Shown piece by piece: positions 1 through 9,891 of a stretch of 64,000 bases of DNA (position 1 is its first letter; the number at the start of each line of letters is the position of its first letter). Source of the DNA: Lepidonotus clava (taxonomy: Eukaryota > Annelida > Polychaeta > Phyllodocida > Polynoidae); the NCBI GenBank assembly GCA_936440205.1, contig OW387133.1:51238374-51302373 (forward strand), read 5' to 3'. The notes below the pieces were generated by a model. The model saw only the letters and a program-made list of their open reading frames with translations. It ran no database searches and was not told where the DNA came from. Both the position numbers and the translations under genes were made by a program.

Positions 1-221
1 CTGTACCGATCGGTTAGAGGCGCAGTCATCAGCGGCAGGGATATGATGGACAGGCTACGAGGGGGCAAGCCCCGACGTTAGGACCCTAACCCGCCCGACA
101 AAGTACCGTTTCTATCTCTTTCAGACAGCTCCCCCCCCCCTTTTTTAGCCTTAGGAACCTGTCCTGCTCTTCGTTACAAGTACCGGTACCAGGCCCACTT
201 AAGGCCATATCCCTCACCTCT

Positions 222-398
222 GCCTATTTGTTAGGCCCCTTTCGCCTATCCGTTAGGCATCCTTACGCCTATCCGTTAGGCATTACAATTTCCGGCGTTC
301 GCCTAATCGTTGGCCGCCTATGCCTATTCGTTAGGCATCTTTTACGCCTATTCGTTAGGCAATCCAGCTTTCATCCTTACCTCGCCTATAGGCTAGGC
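222..398 (+). repeat. Seven short hairpin repeats in the leader of the Ngaro-type element
   Basis: Seven copies of a 15-base word, GCCTA-NNNNN-TAGGC, start at about 222, 244, 267, 301, 322, 346 and 384. Each can fold as a 5-bp stem with a 5-base loop (commonly TCCGT or TTCGT). The copy at 301 is one base shorter and the last has a different loop. They lie between the window start and the gag-like start codon, so they would sit in the 5' untranslated leader of the element RNA. Function is unknown; it could be a packaging or translation signal, or simple tandem growth. Confidence 0.75.
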
Positions 399-430
399 GT
401 CAGCCTTTTTTCTTCCCCTCTCAAACACTC

Positions 431-1927
431 GTGGCCTTACCCCCCAAACTTTCTCCCGTACCACTAAATAATGAGTCTCTTCCAGCCATGCCTCCCGTCC
501 AGACCAGGATTAGGACAGGGGCTCTGAGGAGGAAGCAGCATGTGCCGAAGAACCGGGCGCCCAAGGCCGGACGTGGCCCTCGGGCAAACCGTCCCCCTCA
601 ACCCCCTGTCCCCCCTCCCGCCCCGATGCCAAACCCCGCCCCAGCCCCTATTCAACAGGCCGCACCTGCTCCGGCCATCCCCGCTCCGGTTCTCCCGCCC
701 ACCGACACGAGGGGCATGATCGTGTCGGCAGTGGCGGAGGGCCTCAAGGCAGGGATCGGCGACATCCTGAGGGACGCGATGCAGGGCATCCGGGACGACA
801 TCAGGGAGGCCCTACTGCCGGCAGCCCAGGGGTCAACGCGGGTTGCCCAGGGCGGCCGGCCGGAGCCTTCTACGTCCCAGCAACAACCAGTACCTCAGGC
901 CCAGCAGCCTCCGCCAGTGCCGGGGCCAACGCGGGTTGCCCAGGACACTGGCGTCGTCCCAGCGGCCGCCACAGCACAACCACAGCTGGCCACACCCCCG
1001 ACTTCAACCCCCCTCCCAACCCAGGGGTCAACGCGGGTTGCCCAGGGTGGGGGGGTGCACCAAGAACCCACACCGATCGTGGCACCAACTCCACTTCCTG
1101 CGGCCCCAACAGCCGTTGTGGCGCCGCCGACTCAGCAGCCCCTCCCAGCAACCCAGGCGAATCCCCCCCCAGCGGTGGCTGGACCTTCGGGTGCTCAGCC
1201 GGGGGAAATAGCCGTCATCCCCCCTTCGACGCTTCCGATGACCCTCCCGGGTAAGTCGTCCCTTACTTATAGTGCCAGGGCAGACCCCCTCGACGCACAG
1301 GTCCCCGAGAAGGTGCGTAACAGGATTTGGGGGCGCCACTTCATCGATCTGGCAGCGCTCCTCCTGGAGGATGAACAGGAAATGGAGCTCCGGATCTGTA
1401 ATCGGGACGACATTCCGTCCTTTAAGATGATTCCCAAGCATAAAAAGGAAATCACTACCATCGAAGAGTGGCAAAGGGCATTTAGACGGTATGCCACTGT
1501 CTACACTCGCAAGTTCCCCGAAGAAGTCCAGGCGATCTTTCACCACCTAGAGTTCGTCTCCGACCTTGCGGGGGACGGACATAACTGGAGGCACTACGAC
1601 AAGGGCTTCCGTAGGCAACACGCTACGGGCACGGAACAATACGGGAACATCAATCTGGGCCTGTTCCTCCAGGCCACGAAGGGACACTTTCGCCCCTCCC
1701 GGAGAGGAGGCGAGAGGGAAGAGGCCAGGGGGTCACAGCGCAACGAGAGGTCCGGCCACCCATCGGGGTACTGCTTCACTTACCACGACGGCAAGCGGTG
1801 CAGGGGGTGCGACTTTAAGCACTCCTGCTACCGCTGCGGTGGCAGTCACCCGGCACAGGGGTGCACCAGCAAGGGCCGCAACCGATCCCGTCCCCAGACC
1901 AAGGGAGCGGGGAGTAACACCAATTAG
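431..1927 (+). CDS. Gag-like ORF of the Ngaro-type element
   Basis: A 498-aa open frame. Residues 1 to about 270 are rich in proline, alanine and glutamine and look disordered. Residues about 275-410 form a more ordered region (VPEKVRNRIWGRHFIDLAALL and following) likely to be the capsid-like core. Near the C-terminus is a CCCH-like cluster (CFTYHDGKRCRGCDFKH) followed by a knuckle of the form CYRC-GGS-H-PAQG-C, as in gag proteins of the DIRS order, where it binds nucleic acid. A basic tail (KGRNRSRPQTKG) follows. The octapeptide G(S/P)TRVAQ recurs three times because a DNA hairpin word is repeated inside the ORF (see repeat entry). The 3' part overlaps the next ORF in another frame. The role, RNA binding and particle assembly, is inferred from family position and the zinc-binding motifs. 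Confidence 0.8.
   Translation: MALPPKLSPVPLNNESLPAMPPVQTRIRTGALRRKQHVPKNRAPKAGRGPRANRPPQPPVPPPAPMPNPAPAPIQQAAPAPAIPAPVLPPTDTRGMIVSAVAEGLKAGIGDILRDAMQGIRDDIREALLPAAQGSTRVAQGGRPEPSTSQQQPVPQAQQPPPVPGPTRVAQDTGVVPAAATAQPQLATPPTSTPLPTQGSTRVAQGGGVHQEPTPIVAPTPLPAAPTAVVAPPTQQPLPATQANPPPAVAGPSGAQPGEIAVIPPSTLPMTLPGKSSLTYSARADPLDAQVPEKVRNRIWGRHFIDLAALLLEDEQEMELRICNRDDIPSFKMIPKHKKEITTIEEWQRAFRRYATVYTRKFPEEVQAIFHHLEFVSDLAGDGHNWRHYDKGFRRQHATGTEQYGNINLGLFLQATKGHFRPSRRGGEREEARGSQRNERSGHPSGYCFTYHDGKRCRGCDFKHSCYRCGGSHPAQGCTSKGRNRSRPQTKGAGSNTN
825..1047 (+). repeat. Three copies of the terminal-repeat hairpin word inside the gag-like ORF
   Basis: Copies at 825-852, 919-944 and 1020-1047 share GGGG(T/C)CAACGCGGGTTGCCC. 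Each folds as outer stem GGG/CCC, a two-base bulge, inner stem CAAC/GTTG and loop GCGG. The same architecture with inner stem CAGC/GCTG occurs seven times in each B repeat of this element, so the inner stem has changed on both sides together. In protein the copies read as GSTRVAQ or GPTRVAQ. Confidence 0.75.
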
Positions 1928-3497
1928 GGTAGAGGCCCTGGAGCGGAACCTTCGTGGCTACGACAGGGAGAAGTCGTCATACCTCGTCCGAGGCTTCACT
2001 GACGGCTTCAAACTGGAGTCACGGGGGTTCCAAGCCAGCAGGGTACAAGACCCGAACCCCAGAATGGACGATGCCAAGAAAGCCATAGTGACCCAGAAGC
2101 TCACCAACGAGATCGAAGCAGGCAGGATCCTGGGCCCCTTCCCTTCGCCCCCCCTCCAAAACTTCCGTGTCTCCCCCATCAAGGTCGCCGAAAAGAAGGA
2201 AGAGGGGAAGTTTCGTTTTATCCATAATCTGTCATACCCCTACGACGAGGAGGCCATCAACACTTCTATCCCACGCGACAAAGTGACGGTCCACTATAAC
2301 ACCTTGGACGACGCCATCCGTCACATCAAGGCAATCGGAAGAGGGGCGTTCCTCGCCAAGACGGATATCAAATCAGCTTTTCGAATTATCCCAGTTCACC
2401 CGTCTCAGCATCATCTTCTCGGAATCCGGTGGCAAGACGAATTCTATTACGACACCACTCTCCCGATGGGCTGCTCGATTTCTTGTGCCATCTTCGAGCA
2501 ATTTTCTACAGCCATCCAGTGGATAGCCAACAACAAGCTGGGTATTCCCAACATGGTACATGTTCTGGACGACTTCCTGATTATCGCCCAAACGCAGGAC
2601 CAGGCCCTACGCCAGTTGACCCGGTTCCTCGACTTTTGCAAGGAATGCGGGATCCCCATAGCTCCGGAGAAGACCGAGGGACCTGTCCACTCCCTCGTCT
2701 TCCTGGGCATAACCATCGACGTCCCGAACTCCATTGCCGTCCTTCCCCCCGACAAGCTGGCCAACTGCAGGGCCCTCCTACTTGATTTTTTGTCTAGGAA
2801 GACGGTCACCCTGAAGAGTCTCCTGTCCCTCCTGGGTCACCTGGCCTTCGCGTGCCGCGTCATCGTCCCGGGAAGGGCTTTCCTCAGGCGTCTCTACGCC
2901 ATGACGCACAAGGCGGTCAAGCCCTATCACCACATCAAAATCACAAAGGGAGCACAGTCGGACCTCCAGATGTGGGATACCTTCCTCCAGGACTACAACG
3001 GAAGGACATTCTTCCTGCTTGATGAGGTCGGAACACCCACGGCGGTTCGCCTCTTCACGGACTCGTCAGGCAGCTTAGGATACGGGGCCCTCCTCGGCAC
3101 ACACTGGTTCCACGGCGCCTGGCCCCCAGAATGGAAGGCCTACGACATTTCATTCCTTGAGCTCTACCCCATAGTCCTGTCTGCGCACCTCTGGGGCGAC
3201 CTCTTTTCCAACCAAACAATAGAGTTCCATACTGATAATATAGCCCTTGTCTCAATCATCAATAACTGCTCCTCACAAAAGCCACATATCATGTCCCTCG
3301 TCCGGTCCCTAGTCTTAACCACACTTAAATTTAACTTCACCTTTTTTGCTATCCATGTCCCGGGTTCAAAGAATGTCCTTGCCGATGCCTTGTCTCGCCA
3401 TCAGATTGGGAAGTTCAAGGCACTCCATCCTATGGCGGACATACATCCGACGCCAGTGCCCCAACACCTGCAGCCCGGGCCCTCTTGGACGACGTGA
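1566..3497 (+). CDS. Reverse transcriptase-RNase H ORF of the Ngaro-type element
   Basis: A 643-aa frame. The part before about base 1925 overlaps the gag-like ORF and reads as low-complexity, so the functional start is uncertain. After it come the RT fingers (FRVSPIKVAEKKEEGKFRFI), the palm block with AKTDIKSAFRIIPVHP, the LPMGCSISCAIFEQF block and the catalytic VLDDFLII (LDD in the YxDD position), then thumb and connection. RNase H follows with LFTDSSGSLGYGALL, the conserved glutamate in SFLELYPIV, the aspartate in FHTDN and the terminal VPGSKNVLADALSRHQ. It would copy the element RNA into DNA. No protease or integrase domain is visible, as usual for the DIRS order. Its end overlaps the recombinase ORF by 13 bases. 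Confidence 0.88.
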   Translation: MRGTDITGGTTTRASVGNTLRARNNTGTSIWACSSRPRRDTFAPPGEEARGKRPGGHSATRGPATHRGTASLTTTASGAGGATLSTPATAAVAVTRHRGAPARAATDPVPRPRERGVTPIRVEALERNLRGYDREKSSYLVRGFTDGFKLESRGFQASRVQDPNPRMDDAKKAIVTQKLTNEIEAGRILGPFPSPPLQNFRVSPIKVAEKKEEGKFRFIHNLSYPYDEEAINTSIPRDKVTVHYNTLDDAIRHIKAIGRGAFLAKTDIKSAFRIIPVHPSQHHLLGIRWQDEFYYDTTLPMGCSISCAIFEQFSTAIQWIANNKLGIPNMVHVLDDFLIIAQTQDQALRQLTRFLDFCKECGIPIAPEKTEGPVHSLVFLGITIDVPNSIAVLPPDKLANCRALLLDFLSRKTVTLKSLLSLLGHLAFACRVIVPGRAFLRRLYAMTHKAVKPYHHIKITKGAQSDLQMWDTFLQDYNGRTFFLLDEVGTPTAVRLFTDSSGSLGYGALLGTHWFHGAWPPEWKAYDISFLELYPIVLSAHLWGDLFSNQTIEFHTDNIALVSIINNCSSQKPHIMSLVRSLVLTTLKFNFTFFAIHVPGSKNVLADALSRHQIGKFKALHPMADIHPTPVPQHLQPGPSWTT

Positions 3498-4372
3498 GGA
3501 GAGTCCTTCAGGGGTCATTGGCAAAATCGACCTGGCGCTCCTACTCGCGCACCTGGGCAGCATACCAAGAATTCTCCCTGACTGTTCGGTTAGCCCATCC
3601 CACCCTGCCAATCTCTATCCCCGACCTTCTCCTCCTTCTGGCGTTCCTTCGGGGAAAATCTTTGGCCGCATCCACCATTCGTTCGGCTAATTCCGCCATC
3701 TCCTACCTCCATAAAATCCGAGGCCTCCCGGATCCCGCTTCCACCTTCGTTATCAAGAAATACATACAAGGACTGGTCAACACCACATCCCAAGCCGGAG
3801 ACATCCGCCTACCCATAACAAGGGCCATCCTTCACAGGCTGGTCAATGCAATCGACCTCATGGCCATGGGTATCTACAAGTCGGTCCTCCTCCGGTCCCT
3901 GTATCTAACTCTCTTCCACGGGTTCCTCCGCATTGGGGAGGCCTCTACGTCACAGTCCGGGACAACTCCTATCCAATACTCAGATGTCACCTTCTCCCCT
4001 TCGTCAGTAACCATTATCCTCCGCACATTCAAACACTCCAAGGCGCCCCACAGGGTGGAGCTACAGGCAGAACTGGATCACACCCCATGCCCTGTTCGGG
4101 CGCTCCGCCAGTTTTCCATCCTCCGGGGCACATCCCCAGGACCGTTCTTCTCCCTCCCTGGGGGGGCGCCATATTCCACGGCCGCAGCAAGAACGGACCT
4201 TTCATCCGTCCTCTCCTTCTGTGGCCTGAGCACGGGAAGGTACAAGACCCACAGCTTTCGCATCGGGGCGGCATCAGACGCGGCCTTGAGAGGGTTCTCG
4301 GATGCCCAGATACGGCTAATGGGGCGCTGGCACTCGGACGCCTTCCGGCAATACATCCGCCTGCCCTATTAG
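3485..4372 (+). CDS. Tyrosine recombinase ORF of the Ngaro-type element
   Basis: A 295-aa frame with the layout of phage-integrase-type recombinases. The N-terminal SAM-like core-binding half begins around SLAKSTWRSYSRTWAAYQEF. The catalytic half shows the R-H-R-Y set: arginine in FHGFLRIGEAS, then HSFRIGAASDAA, RWHSDAF, and the nucleophile tyrosine in RQYIRLPY at the C-terminus. The family inserts circular cDNA by strand exchange instead of using a DDE integrase. The start is taken at the ATG overlapping the previous ORF by 13 bases; translation by re-initiation or read-through is common in this order. The ORF ends about 36 bases before the B1 repeat begins. Confidence 0.88.
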   Translation: MDDVRRVLQGSLAKSTWRSYSRTWAAYQEFSLTVRLAHPTLPISIPDLLLLLAFLRGKSLAASTIRSANSAISYLHKIRGLPDPASTFVIKKYIQGLVNTTSQAGDIRLPITRAILHRLVNAIDLMAMGIYKSVLLRSLYLTLFHGFLRIGEASTSQSGTTPIQYSDVTFSPSSVTIILRTFKHSKAPHRVELQAELDHTPCPVRALRQFSILRGTSPGPFFSLPGGAPYSTAAARTDLSSVLSFCGLSTGRYKTHSFRIGAASDAALRGFSDAQIRLMGRWHSDAFRQYIRLPY

Positions 4373-4408
4373 TGTGGCTCCACCTCCATGGTTCCATGTC
4401 GGTTAGTG

Positions 4409-5049
4409 CCCTCTGTCGCCACCAATATTGCTATCCGACATCCTGACTGAGCAGTGGGGTCAGAACCTTTTCAGACATTTCAAACCATAGTCAATGGACA
4501 GACGCTATACTTGGGGTCAGCGCGGGCTGTCCAAGCATATATATATATATAGACATACCCGGAAAATTGTTTGGGGACGGCGCGGACCGCCCAGAACACC
4601 AATACCATATTCAGCGACACGGTTTGCTTGGGGTTAGCGCGGGCTGCCCAACCACACTGGTATACAAGGAGGACCCTAAAAGGGGAGTTGGGACATGGAG
4701 TACATATATACTGAAACATAACCAGTTGGGGCCTGCATGGACGGCCCAACTATCAACATTCCACATTTAACATTCCGGTATCCACATTTTCTACAACCAT
4801 AAAACCTTAATCAGGGATGGCGCGGGCCGCCTGAGAAGGGGTTTCCCATATATCACCCAATTAGTCGGGACAGCGCGGGCTGCCCAAAATCCACCATTCT
4901 AGCACACCTTGAGGTCAGTGCGGGCTGCTCAAGGTGTCAACTCACTACTACTTCGTTAACTACCAGCCCTGAAAGGGGCCGACGGGTTATATAATTTAAT
5001 AAATAACCTATTCAACTAATCCTTGTTCAAAGCTTCTTTTGTACGTAAA
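4409..5049 (+). repeat. Split direct repeat B1 of the Ngaro-type element, with seven hairpins
   Basis: This block is repeated almost base for base at 5306-5948. It holds seven copies of a hairpin word at 4510-4535, 4570-4595, 4627-4652, 4725-4750, 4811-4834, 4863-4888 and 4907-4934. The shared plan is variable outer stem, GGG or near, a bulge (usually two bases), inner stem CAGC or similar, loop GCGG (ATGG in the fourth copy), inner stem, CCC and closing outer stem. Outer stems differ between copies but mostly remain paired (CTTGG/CCAAG, TCAGG/CCTGA, CCTTGAG/CTCAAGG). A short (AT)n run lies between the first two hairpins. Confidence 0.87.
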
Positions 5050-5305
5050 AGAAAACCGCCGAGCGGTGGTGTTTACGTGCGGAAGAAGCGACGCCATCTT
5101 CGATCTCTCGCGGAAACTCGCGGCTGGCGAGCAATCTCGTGAAGTCTCGCCCCCCTCGAGATCTCGGCCTTCACGGGAATCCACTCGCGATCGACAAACA
5201 CACCAGAGAGCAGCTCTCCACAAATTCTATCAGAATATCAGGTATTTGGCACATAATCTACAAAATAAGACCCACCTCCTCCCCTTCTCCTCCAGTTCTG
5301 CGACA
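5050..5305 (+). other. A2 segment of the Ngaro-type element
   Basis: A 256-bp GC-rich stretch between B1 and B2, with no ORF of note. It contains several short CTCGCG-like words and a pyrimidine-rich run before B2. In the Ngaro layout a copy (A1) should precede the coding region and would lie left of the window. A1 and A2 together template the repair of the ends during replication. Confidence 0.7.
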
Positions 5306-5948
5306 CCCTCTGTCACCACCAATATTGCTATCCGACATCCTGACTGAGCAGTGGGGTCAGAACCTTTTCAGACATTTCAAACCATAGTCAATGGACAGAC
5401 GCTATACTTGGGGTCAGCGCGGGCTGTCCAAGCATATATATATATATATAGACATACCCGGAAAATTGTTTGGGGACGGCGCGGACCGCCCAGAACACCA
5501 ATACCATATTCAGCGACACGGTTTGCTTGGGGTTAGCGCGGGCTGCCCAACCACACTGGTATACAAGGAGGACCCTAAAAGGGGAGTTGGGACATGGAGT
5601 ACATATATACTGAAACATAACCAGTTGGGGCCTGCATGGACGGCCCAACTATCAACATTCCACATTTAACATTCCGGTATCCACATTTTCTACAACCATA
5701 AAACCTTAATCAGGGATGGCGCGGGCCGCCTGAGAAGGGGTTTCCCATATATCACCCAATTAGTCGGGACAGCGCGGGCTGCCCAAAATCCACCATTCTA
5801 GCACACCTTGAGGTCAGTGCGGGCTGCTCAAGGTGTCAACTCACTACTACTTCGTTAACTACCAGCCCTGAAAGGGGCCGACGGGTTATATAATTTAATA
5901 AATAACCTATTCAACTAATCCTTGTTCAAAGCTTCTTTTGTACGTAAA
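5306..5948 (+). repeat. Split direct repeat B2 and right end of the Ngaro-type element
   Basis: Second copy of the B block, matching 4409-5049 except for one substitution near its start and one AT unit in the dinucleotide run. It includes the same seven hairpins. Similarity to B1 ends at GTACGTAAA (5940-5948), after which flanking DNA begins. Confidence 0.87.
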
Positions 5949-7173
5949 TTATTATATGGATATGACAGGGTGCAAAAGTGTACGGAAAGATGAAGAGTTT
6001 GGCAAAACTAGATGCAGAGTTTGGCAAAACTAGGATAAATCGATGTTATTCCAACTTTGATTTTGATATATTCTATCCGAGAAATAAAATGGATTTCAAT
6101 TGATTTTTATATTTCCTGCATTGTTATCCATTTAGTGTCCTTGATATAATTATCATATGTCTAGTCCGTCCCATAGCCGGAATCCCATAGCCATGCAAAT
6201 GCACTCTTATATAGCAGGAATCAATTGAATTACACAGGGGATAAATCTCGATTACATCGAAACTATAACTTCAAGATATATTACGAATATTGGGATGTGC
6301 CGTGACATTATCAGACTTATCGACATTATGCCCCCACTATCCTCATGATTTCATTGTGAAAAGCAGGTGTGCCAACCTTAATATACCCAGGGCTACCGAA
6401 ATCCTCGTTGACCATGCCTAACCTAAGCCCTATCCTTAATGTAAGCTTTGGCGGTATTAGAGATGACAGTTATAACTAAAACCCATAATGTTCGTTATAA
6501 TAATAGATCTAATTTATTCTATGTCATCTCTACTGTACCGTCTCACTGCTCTTTTCCCTTAGATAAACACTCTCAATTGCAGCCCAGTCATAAGTCAGAT
6601 CAAAACAAACTTCAAACATACTATAAACATATTATTGATGGTTCTTACTGTGTTTACCTGTTCAGTCAATGTGTTGATGTGACTTGATGATCACTCCTTT
6701 TATCTGTCTCCCTGGATCTAAAACCTATTAATTTTGATACTTTTATTTCCTTTTCTAGTTCCTCCAGTCGACCATCACTAGCTATACCTAATACAGCTAT
6801 GTCTGCATACACATATAATTATACATTGATAACATCTTTTCTCTAACGAATAGAACTCATGGGCCGTTATCAACAACAAAAAACAATGCAGAAAATCCGT
6901 TTTACTTATCAATTTTGGTCCAGGCATATATGAATCCTGTTTATGACCTGGTAAAACTAGGATGTCTGACCTTGAGAAACCGGACATAGGCCTATACACC
7001 CTCCTAGGGTTACCTGCCGGTTCCATTTATGTGGTCTATGTCCTGATTTGTTTCCTGTACAATGTGACATCTCCGCCTTTTCTTATGCTCATATAATGAG
7101 GAAATATATTTACCAGGCACAGTCACTCCCCAGCCACCAGTCAGTAAGGTTAGGTTACAACTAGCTCTGAAAC
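5949..7173. other. Intergenic flank upstream of the FReD gene
   Basis: No convincing coding region. Near 5991-6032 the word AGAGTTTGGCAAAACTAG occurs twice in tandem with slight change. The last 100 bases before the start codon should hold the 5' UTR and promoter of the FReD gene. An AT-rich CATATAATG at about 7090 is the only TATA-like word close by, and I do not assign it. Confidence 0.4.
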
Positions 7174-7634
7174 ATGGCTGAGCGTGTACTTGTCCTGGCT
7201 CTCTTTCTTGTTTGCATCTTGGGTTGTGCAGCTGAGGAGGAGCCACTCTTTGATGTGAGAGGCGTTCTGGAAGATTTGAGAAGGGAGGAACGCGTGGAGG
7301 AGAAGCCAAGCTGCCCTAACCCTGGGCCCTCGAATGTGGACCTCCGGATGAATAGATTAGAGACACTCATGTCGGTAAGTATTTCGAAATTTGAATCCAA
7401 ATTTTGTAAATAGACCCATTCATGTATATTAAAGGTAATACAAAGATCACCTTTAAAACACCTTCCAGATTAACTTGAAACTTTTATAAAAAGGTGACCT
7501 TTACAAGGTTTCACCATAACCTTTGAGTGTATCTGAATGGCCCCATTTACGTAACTCAAAGGTCTTTGAAGGTCTTTTGTTCGTGCAGTGCTGGATGCCC
7601 CCTCCCTCCCCCCTTTTTTTTGTGTGCGTGCGGG

Positions 7635-7731
<97 letters not shown>

Positions 7732-9860
7732 CAAATGTTGATTTTTTTTAATATAAAGCTCAAGCCTCAGGAGGAGGTGCGGAAAAAGGTTACATCATGG
7801 CACCCCCCCCCCTCTCCCCCCTTTTTTCTTTTTAAATGTCTGAGGCCTTCCCTGAAAGGCAAATTTAGATCTTTTTGATGTGAACTTCTGAAAATAAGGG
7901 GTGTCCCCCCGTTTCTGTTATCTTTTTTAAGACCCCTGCCCCTGCTTTATAATAGACCGTCATTCTTTCAAAATCGTAAAGTAAACCTAACAAATATACA
8001 AGTACAATGTATACTGCTACAATATATATATATATATAATCACAAAGATTAATGATGACTGTGTTGTTTTAATCATCAACAAACGTTTTTTCAAGGAGGG
8101 ATTCGTTCATGATATTGATCCTCAACGTGCTACTACATGAGTATAGCAACAATAATCATTGCCCTATATCATCTGATCTATTAAGTATATTGTACTATAT
8201 TGTTCATGTACATAACCCATAATATCGTAAGACCAGGGAATTGACCCTGATCCATACTGCAAATAAAACCTATCTAAAAAAAGTTAATTGTTACAAATTC
8301 TAATACCGGTTTTTATTTATCTTTTTGCATTATTTTATGTAGATAATGCTTCTCCGACATGACGTTGGTGATGTGAAGGAGGAACAGTCGGCCCTGAAGG
8401 GTCACCTGTTGAACCGGTTAGACGCTATAGAGGAGAAGGCAGAGTGGTGTTTGACCGGCTCCCTCCAGGGGGCGCGACCGCTGCTCACCCAACTCGCTCA
8501 GATCAAGCAGTCCGTAGCAGTAAGTGAGCTCTTCTATTTCTATACTTTTCATACATTTTAGGCTCTATCATTTTTGGAAGGGAAACAAACTTCAGAACGG
8601 CTCTCTTTAGTAGAGGGAGAGAAGGGTAGAGAAATCAATTGTACTCTTCGAAAGAATAGACATCTGAAGACAGCCAAACTTATTAAAGGAAACAAAAGAG
8701 CAATGTCATAATCTATATCATATCCTATGAGGTTCTTGATATTCTGGATCTGGCCCTGATCATGTAATTCTATGTCCCAAAATACAATCATTATAATATT
8801 TGGGCTTGGTTTTCTCACTTGCTGCACTGTATAAGACTAGGATAGTCTAATGTACACGTATTGTGAGTATCAGATTTGTCAACACTATCTTTTCTTTATT
8901 CCAAGGATTTGAAGAAGGATTTCAGACCCTCGAATAGAACAATTAAGATTCCTACATGTAAGTAAATATATTTTATATAGGGCGATTGTTATGAACAGTT
9001 TTATATATGTTTGTATACAGGCCTCTCAATTGTTCATATAATTTTCTAGATAATAATTGTTATGTATACACGTACTTAACCGAATTGAAAGGTAATATGT
9101 ATAATATAAAAATTAAATGCATTTACATTATCTTTAACATTCTTGAAAATTCTCTTTATCATTATTTTTGTCTAAATGCGCTTTTCATATGCGATAGTAG
9201 TATAAATCAAGGTGTTCTAGGAAATAATAAACCTGCTGGAGATATCAATTTTTGGGGGCTACTTCGACGATAAAGCAATGTGACAAAAAGACTATTGTTA
9301 TGCTCATAGTTCACACTGACTGTCAAGCGGCACACAACGCTGGGTGGAATACATCGGGCATGTACACCATCTCACCAGATGGCGTTACACAGATGGACGT
9401 CTACTGTGAGCAAGAAACCTCTGGAGGAGGCTGGACGGTTAGTTCTTTTCTACTTCTGCGGTATTAGTCACTTTTGGGAATGATAGCCCTGAGTCGTTTG
9501 GAGGGCAGCTGGTACACTGTTCCGCAATTTAGGGTCTTGGTATGATGGCAAGAGCTGGGATCTGTTATGACTTAATTAGGTAGTGTTGGTCGTTCATTAT
9601 TTGATAAACTGGATCCGACTATACAAAATATTGACGACCGGTTAAGGTTTAAGAACCTTATAAAAATATTAATCTTGGTGTATTGATATTGTATATAGAT
9701 GGTGTATAGATGATGTGTATTGATATTTTTATAATAACTGTATGTATCTATATAGATAATTGTTTATTTCAATTAATGTAATGACTATGTGTGATTCGAT
9801 GGAAGAACTTGTATTACTGCGGGAATCGAATTTTGGATATATATATATATATATATATGT

Positions 9861-9891
<31 letters not shown>

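Larger units (their letters stand above)
1..5948 (+). mobile_element. Ngaro-type tyrosine-recombinase retrotransposon
   Basis: The segment carries, in order, a leader, a proline-rich gag-like ORF, an RT-RNase H ORF, a tyrosine recombinase ORF, and a right-hand block B1-A2-B2. In that block two direct copies of about 640 bp (B1, B2) flank a unique 256-bp segment (A2). Split direct repeats plus a tyrosine recombinase, with no integrase and no methyltransferase domain visible, fit the Ngaro branch of the DIRS order rather than DIRS1, which has inverted ends, or PAT. By family rule the matching A1 segment should lie left of base 1, so the element enters the window already running. The visible part looks whole. 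B1 and B2 differ at only about two sites, which suggests a recent insertion. The right end is placed where B1/B2 similarity stops (about 5948). This order is known to insert through a recombinase-joined circle without target-site duplication, and none was sought here. Confidence 0.88.

Noticed and set aside
870-1546. Long minus-strand open frames opposite the gag-like ORF
   Set aside because: They are shadows of a GC- and proline-rich coding strand; no domain and no independent support.
4480-4749. Minus-strand frame of 89 codons repeated at 5388-5648
   Set aside because: It only reflects the hairpin array and (AT)n run of the B repeats; no protein-like features.
7501-7878. Cys/Val, Arg/Ala and Thr/His-rich frames
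   Set aside because: Produced by the (TGCG)n-(TG)n microsatellite; the same holds for 58276-58702.
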